This document shows positions 11,231 to 23,200 of a stretch of 64,000 nt of DNA, piece by piece; within the stretch, counting starts at the first letter, position 1, and every line of letters begins with the position of its first letter. Below the pieces are notes generated by a model. That model was given only the letters and a program-made list of their open reading frames with translations, made no database searches and was not told where the DNA came from. Made by a program: the position numbers and the translations under genes. Source of the stretch: Echinarachnius parma (lineage: Eukaryota > Echinodermata > Echinoidea > Clypeasteroida > Echinarachniidae); assembly GCA_037951105.1 (NCBI GenBank), contig JBAMJV010011129.1, positions 25,529-89,528 of the forward strand. Reading direction: 5' to 3'.

Positions 11231-14200
11231 CTGTATGAAAATATCAGATAAATTAAATATATTATGTACAGTGTTATTAACTTATAATGTTATAACTTGG
11301 AATGTTATGAATATTTTTGCGAGAACTAATGTAAAGCTAGAAATTGACAAGTTTCCTTGTGATTAATTTAGACTCCAGAAAACTAATGAAACCATTGGCA
11401 TAAATCGTATGGGCAACTCCAGCGTCACGGACATTACAAACAGACAGTATTTTCATGACTTTCCAATGCCACTACTAATTCATACCTCTATCTAATGTCT
11501 AGCTTTTATTTTGATTACAAAGCAATAGCCTGGTTAAGTATGCAAAAAAAGTTTCAGAACATTTATCCAATTCGTTACTGAGTAATTCTGCAAAATGTGC
11601 GCCGTCACGGACATTACATTTTTTGGACATGACTTTTTGCATCCATATACATCTTTGCAAAAATCTGTGAGTTCTGAGACCTCACAAAGGTGATTTAGGT
11701 ATTCAATTATAGACAAGGCAATGATGAATTGAATCCAAGTTGGATTTTGCGAAACGGGCCAGGTATATGTGATCTAGACAACAAAATGTTGCGTCACGGA
11801 CATTACATTTTTCAGCGTCACGGACATTACAGTTTGTCCAGAGGATTTGATTCATTAAAAAATATACTTTAGAGCACTCAAAAGACTGAAATTTTAATCT
11901 GAAAAGGTAATTTAATTATCAGTCATCAAATTTGGTGCCTTAAATAATAAAAATACCAGAAAATTTGGAAAATATAAGGATTTTCCTGAAATTTGCACAG
12001 GGTAATCCCATGTGTGGAGTTTCATGTATGGTTTCCGTTTCTCCTATAAGGAGACACCCGAGAATTAAAAAAATCATGTGAACTGAAAGATATAATCATA
12101 GGATCATGTTGTATGGAAAAATAATCCAGAAAAAATCAATAGGATTTGAAATAGAGCCAATTGTTTTTTTGAGTTCATGTCCACTTTTTCGTGGAATTGC
12201 CCGTATGCAAAATATTTTCTTAAGGGTAGGGGGAGTTAATGAATAACCAATCCCAACTATAATAAAAGATTTATAAACAGACCCACACCCATGCATAAAG
12301 ACTGCACATCTTGTTGGGTCACTACATTAGTCCTGTCCATGATCTGGCATGGTAGTTAACGGCTTTGAGGTCACCTTGGGAAATGACTCTGGCAAGTCTG
12401 GGTACTGACTAGCAGTTGTTTCCTACATGTAAATCGAGGTCATTCAAATTGAGTCAACCAAAACCTACCTCTTCTGACTGGCCACACTTCAAGAAGACAT
12501 GATAAGAGCTCTATGTGCTTCTCTGCGCAGTCCACCGACTTCTCTCTCGCGTCGCCCCTCGCGTCCGGTTTCACGTCGGGGGGCCCACGCGAGCCCCGGA
12601 CACCGCGGCCACCACCGTCCTCCTTCCCCGAGCTCATGAGGACCGGACCAAAGCAGACGGCCAGGTTGTAGGGTGTCATCTTGTTGGAGTCGCAGTGGAT
12701 GATGACGTTCTTGAGATGGTCCAGGATGTATTCCACAGTTTCCTGCTATGATTAAACACAAGGACAGGGTGGTATTTAGAGATTGATATTGAAATGAGGA
12801 GGCGTTAAGAGGTTTTTATCAAAAATAAGCTTGAAAAGAAGCCCCTGAAAAAAACATTTAATATTTTCACTATACAGGGTGGCCCATAAATAACGGAACG
12901 GGGCACTTGTCAAAATAAAGCAACGAAATAGCTGGGTCCATCGGATAGTGTGTCTTTTCAAATGAAAATTGATACCAAGAACATTAATTTTGGTCCTGTA
13001 GTTTTTGTTTTAGAGCGCTGTGAGTGACACCATGTCAGGGTTCATTTTTCTTCAATTTTGACTGACCTATTGGCTAAAGAATGATCCGAACGGCGCAACA
13101 TAGAATTACGGTGCTCTAGCTATTCAGTCGATTGCACATTAACAAAGGTGTCCGCATCATTGTTTACCGTAATTCTATGACGAGCCGTTAGGGTCATTCT
13201 TTAGCCAATAGGTCAGTCAAAATTGAACAAAAATGAACCCTGACATGGTGTCACTCACAGCGCTCTAAAAAAAAAACTACACGACCAAAATTAATGTTCT
13301 TGGTATCAATTTTTATTTGAAAAGACACACTATCCAATGGACCCAGTCATTCCGTTACTTTATTTTGGGAAGTGCCCCGTTCCGTTATTTCTGGGCCACC
13401 CTGTATAAACAATATCTATTGATGATGACCAGTGAAGGTGGAAAGTAACTTGTCATCTTGTTTTAGTCGCTGTGGATCATGCCATTCTTGAGCGGGTCCA
13501 TAATGTACTCTACTGTTTCCTGCTTTGATCAAACACAAAGACAGGGTGGTATTTAGAGATAAATATTTAATCTAGGTTTTTTTTTAGATAACACTAATAA
13601 TTCTTCTTTAATATTTATGATAAGAACACTAAGCTGTTTTTATGCATGCAAGTTGTTGCCCAAGTTACACAGAACAAATCATTGTCAATCTTGACTCACT
13701 CTGAACTCAGAAGCATGTAAGCCATCGCTACCAGGATGGAGCATCCGGATCGTACGATATTATTTGCAAGAGCCTCAATATCACTGTAAACTACAAATAA
13801 ATCAAACTACAAACAGGGTGCTACATAACTTTTTATTTTTCAAGCCATGACACTACCCAATATGGGCAAGTATATTTCTGAACATTTTTAAAACCCCTTG
13901 TAGATTATTAAAATATGAAATTTCTATGTACTTTCCTATATTTTGCTTGTTATATTCAGAAAACTACTTTTCTTGTCTTCCGAAAATACTGTCCTGTATC
14001 TGGCTCATCCTTTCCCAGGACAATCTGTCAAGTGCCTATTATATCAAATGTAGTATTACACTGCTGTAAGAAAGACCAAAACTCACTTTATTTGGCCCAC
14101 ATTGGTCGATGACATTGACGGCGTCATCACCATTGCACACAGGATCATCGGGTGAGGAATGAGTGAGTGTAGATAGCACCTTCTCCATCATACTGGGGGG

Positions 14201-17171
14201 CATCAGAGGCTCCGGTAACTCCCGCAGATAGTCCTTTAGCACCCCTGCACAAGAAATCAAGGAATATTATTGTCATCATCATCATTATCATCGTTGATCA
14301 CATTATCATCATAAAAAACTCATATAATGATCAGTATTCACTGATGTTAAACAGAATATCGAGTGCCCTTTTCTATCATACTCCGGGACATGAGGGGCTC
14401 GGTATCTCCCGGAGATAGTCCTTTAGCAACCTTGCAGAAGGAATCAAGGAATTACATAATCATCATTGATCATATTATCATCATAAAACACTCATATAAA
14501 ACAAACAATATTTACTGATCAATGTTAAACAAATATCGAGTGCCCTTTTCTATCATACTCAGGGGCATGAGGAGCTCCGGTAACTCCAGAAGATAGTCCT
14601 TTAGCACCCCTGCAGAAGGCATCGAGGAATATTTTTGTCATCATTATCATTATTACCATTATTGTTGTCATAACCATTATCATTGCATTTTTATCCTGGA
14701 ATAACAAAGAATATTCATTCATGATGAACCAGTGAACATGGATAGCACCTATTCCCCCTTACTGGGGATACCAGGGGGTCTTGTAAGCTTGCGAAGATGG
14801 TCCTGTAATGCCCCTGCAGAGCGAATCAAATCATTATCATTATCATAATCAATATCAAAATATTATTATAATTAACAAAACAAATACAAGTATATAATAA
14901 TCAATGATTATTAACACGTTCCCGCACATCACAACCAAATTAAAATGACAGAAATATCAGCAAGTTGATTGTGGTAACTATATAGGGAAGAAGAAGAATT
15001 ATTAATAACCATTGAGCAATCTTTTCCATCATACTAGGGGGCATGAAGTCTTTTAGCACCCTACAGGGGGAATGAAGGACATTCATCATCACCACCACAA
15101 CCACAAACGTTCTTGTCATGTGTAAGAAGAAAAAAAAGTGGATGGGTGAATATATCAGTAACAATTTCATAAAAATCATATTTCTAAAATGTTCATACAA
15201 TAAGAATTTAAGCATATATCTTCACTATTAATACATACTGTATCTTGATGTCACCATACTATTAAGCCATTTATAAACAAATGTTCAAACACAAAACCCA
15301 TACTTCATGTAAGAGTCATGACATAAATGAAAACAATTCAAGTAAACATCTACACACACAGTATTTTAAGTTTACAATAAATTTTTTCATTATTTTCAAA
15401 GAAAAATCTGTAAGCTATCAAAGTGATCCAACAACTTCATGAGATTTTCCAAAAGTGTTTAATGAAGAATTAAATCATACTCCAATATCATCGTAAGATT
15501 CTTCTGAATGATGCTTGAAAGTTATGCTGTAAGTGACCTTGATGATCTGATTGTTAATCCGATAGGCAAACTTTGATTTATGATCGAAATCGGATAAAAA
15601 ATTATTCTTCATTCGATGTCAATATTTAGTGTGATTTACTATGATTAAATGTTTTACTCTGTATCAATAATATCATAACATATTTCAATTTGTGTTATCT
15701 GTAAAGATAATGTTGCATTATTGATAAAGAAAATAAATACTATTCTCGACAAGGCAAAATCTGCATTTTGTTTTAAATGCTCAGATGAAGAAAGACAAAT
15801 CCTGATCTTTTTGATTTTTCTCCATGATCTGAAATCGGCAGAAATATGTCGATTAAATGCCGATCCGATGATCAGTTACAGCATTATTTGAAAGTTTTGT
15901 AGGAAAAGAAATGAAAGAATGCAGTTCACCAAGTGAAAAGTGAAATTTCATGTTAGATTGGATCACCTACTGCCCATTAATTTTAACTACATGTACAGTA
16001 TGTCCAATTAAACAGCATTCTGGAACACTTCTCATTCAATCATAAATATCTCCATAATTAGGGAGATATTTGAAGAAAAAAAATATACCAAAACATTTGA
16101 TTCTTAAAAGCCACATAACAAGGTACAAGAGAACTGTGAAAGCTCCAAGTGATTTTGGTTGAATTTGACTAAGTCAATGGATCACTAACGTAATCAGCGA
16201 AAAAAATACACCGGGGAGGCGGGCGAATTCGCCCCCATTTGGATCGTGATCAAATGCTTATTAGATGACCACTTACAGCATTAGAGCTTAATAGTAGCCC
16301 CTGAAATTCAAACAAGAGCCCAGAAATTGGTAGTCCCCGAGATGATAAAAGTAGCCCCCAAAAGTTGGAAAAGTAGCCCCCGAAAAGGAGCCCCCGAAAT
16401 AAAAATATTAATTTTTTCGCTGACCGTAATTATAAACATGCAGCGTAGATGCATATTGATTTGAATTTTGTCTGTTTTAATATTTTATATATATTTAGTT
16501 TCCATAATTTATAACTTGCCACCAATGTTTAACAAATATGTTATGTAAATACATAGGGACAAGGACTATATTTACTTTTGATATATCATTGAGTTTTTTT
16601 CAATTCAATTTTATGGATATTGTTTTGCCACTAACATTACGTTATTTCATACAATAGAGAAACATGATCAATACATGATTTAACCTTAAAGGGACTTAGT
16701 AACATTGTCCAAATCCTCAAAATAGAATTATAATTCTAGTGGTTCCCTTATACCTTGTTGTATTCGTATTGACAATAAAATCACAGGACAGGTTTCGTTT
16801 TTTCAAATTTCCCTTTCGTTACAAAGATATGTATGATTGAAGTATTCAGATAAGAAAAACTCTGGGCGAGTTTTTCTTCTGTGTACAAAGTGAGTGCAGT
16901 GAGTTACTGAATATCACTTTGCATTTTCGCTCATTACTTGGCCATACAATGTCCATTTGACTTGAAATTTTCACACAATACCCTGTGGACATATGAGATA
17001 ACAACAATATACATTGCATCAACCATTCATCACTTTTTGCACATGTCAACAAAGTTACTAGATCCCTTTAATGCAGCTTAAAGAAGTGTGTAGAGTACAT
17101 GTACAGTGTATGTGTATCCATGGCACAATGCCAGACATGCAATGTTGAACTACTGTATCCAGTGGCATAGC

Positions 17172-17206
<35 letters not shown>

Positions 17207-20200
17207 CTCCAATAATTGGGAAAATACAATAAAACAAACATTGAAGGGGAAATTTCCCCCCCCCCCCCAAAAAAAAAAAAAAAAAAAAAAGCACTGACCA
17301 TACCAGACATCATGGTACTTAGAAAATCATTGTATAAACAAGTTGAGAAAAAAGTAAAGGCAATATTCAATGTAAAAAAAAGTTAGGGGCGTCCAAAAAC
17401 TTAAATTTGAGTAATGTATTGATTGGTCAATTATGAAGAGAATGCAATTTATATTAAAACAACATTGTACAAAAACAATCATAAATGTGTGGAAACACTG
17501 GTATGTATTACAGTTTTTGCAAGCATGCATTGATCCTCATTTGTTATGGCCTGTACACCCTTAATCGAACATATGTATATATATTACATTTATAACACAA
17601 TAAAATGCTGAGCACGAGCAAGTCTTGGATGGCCTTCGAAGCATTATTTCTCTTTACTGTGTACAATCAGTCCAAGTTGAATCTTGGGCCCCTGCTTTTT
17701 CTGCACTGCGAATTCACTGGTATTGCATTGCATTGCACATCCCATATTATAAGCACATGTACATGTATGCAAACACACTAACACACAGACACACTGTACC
17801 CTAGTATTAAACGCACACATTGCACCCACCTTCGACTGTACACTACATCTACATAATATGCACTTGCTCTATGCATCCAATCCAAGACAGCATTTTACCC
17901 AATACACACAACACATACCCTGTAACAGTATAATAACACTACTCCTAGATACCAACCACTGCATGCAATGCAATGCAATGCAGCGCATACAGCGCGATAC
18001 ACACACCACCACTGCACTCAAATCGCGCCACCAGTATTAGAATGGAAGATGTGTGTTGAATGCATTCAATATGCAGCAATAATACATTAGAGCTAGCAGG
18101 TTTTTAACATGAGCCCACTTCTATGGCCACTGCTACAGACTTCTGGAATAAGATTATAATGCATCCATATAGATCTCCCGGATACATGTTAAGTTCCCTT
18201 TTCAAAAGCAATGGTCGTGTGTTTATGTGTATGTTTGTGTGTGTGTGTGTGTGTGTGTGTTTTTGAGGTGCATGAATTGTTTACAATCTTCAGTAGATTT
18301 CCAGAGATATTTTTTCCCCCACTTGTGTCCATTTTTTGTTTTTAAAGGGAAAGAATAATATTTAATACAAACAGGACCAAAATGTGTTCGTCAAGTAGCA
18401 CCTGTAAACTCATTAACTCATTCCAAACTATAAATGCTACAACATGCATTCCCCATGGACCCTAGCATGCATTCCACATGGACCCTAGCACAAATATTTG
18501 CAAGACCCGTCCTGAAAGAGTTAATTATAATGTTTTCCCTTTTCTTCATCTAAAATAGACTAGCTGTGTTTACATCCTTATATTTACCCTTTTGAATGTA
18601 CCTATTTACACTTTATTACTCTTTTCAATTAAAAGAGAATATTATGTTGTTCTATTATCATTTATAAGTTATGACTTGCTAAATGCTTCAATTCATTAGT
18701 ACGATTTTGTCAAAAATTGAATTGAATGGAACTAGACTGATTAAATGCAACTAGTTTTTTTACAGAAGTTTGCATTTTAATAATTCACAATTGAGCCTCT
18801 TCTGATTAGTCCATGATGATCATCTTTCCAAATGTATGCAAAATATAGGTTTATCTTATCCTTTTTTAATCAACCTTCAAATCAAATCATACTGATTAAG
18901 GAAAACAATAATATGTGTGGAATAGCTGTCATACATCAAACTTCCACTTTAGGAGACACACTACAATGAAAACATGTGTGTAATTGAGCATGTAATCACA
19001 ATCAGGCTGGGTGAAGAAGGCATTCTATTTTTAAGCTTTAATCAAAATACAAATTACTTTTCAGGACTTCATAGTTTTTACAAGACTATAATTTGACAAC
19101 TATTTGATTTTCAAAAGATATCATGTACATGTTTATGTTTAAAGGGGACCACCAGGCAAAGAACAACACATTATTATATGTTTTGGTACCGTTTTGTGAT
19201 ATCAAATAGATACCCAACATTTTGCAAAGGGTTGTGTAATTCATAAACAAAGCAATTAATTTCCACCACTTACGGAACCAATACTATTTCCTGGTTCCAT
19301 ACGGGCCAACCATTTGCGAGTGCGCCAATGCTATTCACGCGTACGTTTGTAGACAATAGATTCCCGGGCGATTCGTTCGCTCTGCACACATTAGTCTTCG
19401 CAATTCAGACCGCATGAACGCATGCTTTAGAATGGTGATGCATTTTCCAATTATATACTTTTTTTTCTGGAAACATATTTTTGTGAACTTGTTGATGGAA
19501 TGGAATACTAAAGATGTTACCTTTCTTTAATAAGAATATTATTTTTGGGTGGTGGTACCCTTTAAGCACATAGTATTTCAAATTTATGTTTATTAGCAAC
19601 ACAGCCTAATTAACGAAATATATCTTAGATTAAAAGCCCATGCTCTCCTATTTTGTCAAATACAAACATAATACTTGGCATCATCTAATTCAGAGCTTTT
19701 ACAAATATAACAGGAAAAGGTTATAAATAACACTCCCAACAACTTTGCATTTCATCTCTTGTGATTGAGAAAGTTCTTTTGAATGAAAATAAAGAAGATT
19801 ATAAATGACACTTACGATGTTGTACGTATAATCTTTTTCTTTTCTCATTCAAAGGTTTGTTCATACTTTGCATTTGTTACTTGATATAGCAAAACCCTGC
19901 ATTTGTCTGTAAAAATCCAAACAAAAATTCCAGCCATTACAAAGGCCTCATCACAAGCTTTCATTTGATGCCTTCTTCTAAATATTGGACAATATTTGGC
20001 AAATATATGATTTTTTCAATTTTACTAATAAAAGTCTTTTATATACATTATGTGAACTTACAATGCCCATTTCTCCAAAACAAGAATGCAGGGTTTTGCT
20101 ATATCCAGTTACATTTAATTAAAATAAGTTATGAATGAAAAATGAAGGAGATAATAAATGACCCACCTGTGATGATGTTGATGTCTGGATAGTTATCGTA

Positions 20201-23200
20201 GGAGAGATCAACCAGCGCGCTCGCCGTCTCAAATTCATCGTGCAGCTTCTTCTTCTTCTTGGCCGATCCACACACTCGATAAATTCCAATCATTCTGATT
20301 CCACGCGACTCAATCTCGTGGATACACTTTTGGACAAGAATGGGTATTAACCTCGGCGACCCCTCCCGCCTCACAACAACGTCCAGAGGAACACCAAACA
20401 GACCCCTTCTGTCCAGCGAAGGGACTCTCTTGAGTGTTGCGTGGCGCTCTGTGAACACCATGGAAATGTAGAGGATTCCGCGAGGTTCCATGCGGATGGC
20501 TATATTATACACATCATCACGCGCCTTGCCGTGAATCAGAATTTGAGTTAACTTGACGAGTGACTTGTGGCAGAGCTTCTGCCTACCCTCAGGGTTCCAG
20601 CCGTAGTTGTAGACCATAATGCCAATGTCCTGAGCACGCTCAAGGTCAACTTCAAAGCGCTCATCCCAGCAGAACTCGTCGCGCCCCGTCACGGTGGCCG
20701 TCTGGGCCTTGTGGACGGCGTCGATCTCCACCACGCAGTAGAGGTCTCGCACCTGGCTGCGGGAGGTCAACGTGGGTGCCATCTTGCGACCACCCTGCAA
20801 ATGCAGGTTGACAATCCCGGAGAACGGGAGATGCCGGCTGTATGTCCTGGCACTCACCTCCCCCTTGATCTTGGTGAACTGGGTCACGTCGATGTCCAGG
20901 GGCTTGCTGTTGGATATCCTCCGAGACTTCTTGTCCGGCGACGGCTTGGGCACGTACTTGCTGGTACTGCCCGTGCTGTTCTCCTCCCCCAGCGACTCTG
21001 TGCTCTGCTCCGATTTCTTCCCCGCAAGGCTCGCCATGCTGATCTTGCGGCCGGGCGTCACGTTGCGCATGAGAGCCGCCAGTCGCTGCTGGCTGAAGAG
21101 GTCAAGGTAGCGTCCACCCTGGCCAGACTTCCTGGACCGACCACTGCCTCCATCCATATCAGCCGTCCGTTGCTCATCTGGTGTGGAGCGCTGTCTTGTC
21201 ATGTGTGCATCTGTGGGGGACGAGAGAAAAATTGAAAGGATATTAGTAAATAAGTCATGATTCACCTCTTTTTCATTTTAAAATATTTTGATTATACATT
21301 TGGATGCATTTTTTTTTTGGGGGGGGGGGTGGAGGTGGAGGTGGAGGTGGAGGTGCAAGCATCAACTACAGTACTTAGTACAAATTTGAGGACTTGTGAA
21401 CTATTGAATGGGTGTGTGTAAGTGGTTTGCATAATAATAGAGGAAATGGAATGGATACTTCTAATGTTCACACAGAAGTTACATAATTACAAGAGTATAT
21501 TTTGTCTAAGCTTCGAGCTTATGAAACTATGAGGAGATGTTTAGGGGAACTAACTTTTTTGTTATATTTATATCAAGTTTTGTTTCAATATAAAGCTAAC
21601 TAGCCATTTATCCAGTATGCAAGAATAAAGTTAGGTGACACCCCTGATTAACAATCACACAAATGCATTCTAAGTTTTTTAATTCAGCATGCATCATCAC
21701 ACAGGGTGTGGGGGTCAGTGATTTACTTTTGTCCCCGACACGATTCAAACTGCGAAGTGGTCGGCCCTAAAAACGTGTGACAGGAAATTGGTAATCGCTA
21801 CCTGTAATGACAGGATGCCTTTCGTCAAGGTGTCACACTCTGTGACTGTACAGACTCAACTGTGCCACCATGGCCAAAATAATAACAATATAGATACAAT
21901 GGATTAAGGGATCCATTAAAGTGGACCACCGTGCAACGTGTACATCCTAGACAATAGACTTGTCTTCTTCTGCAGACCCATGAACACATAATTTAGTATG
22001 GTGATGAATTTTCACATTATTATCATTTGACTGGAAGCCTACATGTATAAGCCAGTTCGTAATTACAAACTGCGCATGCGCGTAATTACGATCTAGCCTT
22101 CCGGGTTCTGTGGATGAACCACAACTTGATCTCAAATGAGGTTAGCAGACGACACTGTGTGTGTGTGTCAATGGACAATTTACTTCCTGGTATGACACCG
22201 GACACTTAATGAAGATATTTCTTCATAAATACTAATTTCATGACACTTTCAGTGCTAACTGGGCAAAAAGAACACCATCTGGCTAACATTTCCAACATAT
22301 TCGATCATTTCTGTCACATCGTACCGCAAGAAACTTAATTTGTATGAACATTTTGTAACCGGTACAGCGCGCGCGTACCACACGTTCAAGTCACCGGCTA
22401 GCTAACGGCATAGCTGCTCGTGAAGTCCCGCTATTTCGAAGCTGGTGCCTCGACGCTTTCAAAGACATCGATTAAAGTCTCCAAAAAAATTAAAAAGTGC
22501 TTAAATGTTGACCAAAAGATTTCAACAGACCATCGAGGGATAAGGACAAAGTGCAGTGAGTTAATACGAATTATTTAGTTGAGTTTAAAGACAAATAAAG
22601 CGTTGGGAAAAAAAGAGAAAAAAATGGGTACGAAAAAAAAAAAAAAAAAAAAAAAAAAGAGTACGAAAGCACTTTAGCTGACTTTCAAGTTCCTTTTACG
22701 GAGAAAGTCCTTCAACGCAGCAACAGACCACAACTTAATTTCGTCGATAGATATTTCTTGATCTTCATCCGCCATTGTAAAACAGCCAAATCACACACAA
22801 GAAACAGAGAAATACCGACATATCTTGCACTGTAAATGTCACATTTTCGATGAGGTCGATTCCACGTTCGCGAAGAAGGATTATGCATTGACAATCTACA
22901 CGTGTGCGTACTCGCGCGCTGCCGTGCATTTTTCCTTTCTAGGGCTCGCGCGCGCGGGCTGGGATCTGTGGTACAGTGACCTATGACCTGTGACGACTTC
23001 CGGGCTCCTTGCTCTAATTACGAACTGGCTTATTTGTCTGAACTTGTTGGCGGAAAGGACTAGCTATAATTACCTTTCATTTAGTTCCTTTTAACTTCAT
23101 AACATTTTTTTCAAAAAGTAATATTTTGAGACTTCAATCATACCAATAATATCTTTGTAAGATTCTTCTGGATGATACGGGATAGTCTCTTAGAAAAAAA

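Larger units (their letters stand above)
14245..20166 (-). other. syd-1 intron 2
   Basis: Donor GTGGGT at 20166. It holds four exon-3 remnants, one family A MITE, G/C/A homopolymers, one family B MITE and a short foldback. 15082-16680 has a dispersed repeat with CGTAAGATTCTTCTGAATGATG, plus several GTAGCCCCC..GAAA units near 16300-16400. 17300-19140 has only AT-rich sequence, a (GT)n run at 18237-18260 and a short CATGGACCCTAGCA duplication near 18470. Confidence 0.7.
21920..23090 (+). mobile_element. Diverged family B MITE split by a TIR element
   Basis: The left part, from TTAA at 21916-21919, begins AGTGGACCACC and aligns to family B through TGACTGGAAGCC (~22040). The right part resumes at TTGTCTGAACTTGTTGGCGG (23033 on). 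The insert is the TIR element 22047-23033. Confidence 0.65.

Noticed and set aside
20567-21235. 222-aa plus-strand open frame
   Set aside because: Antisense shadow of GC-rich syd-1 exon 2, which has clear domains, splice sites and phase on the other strand.
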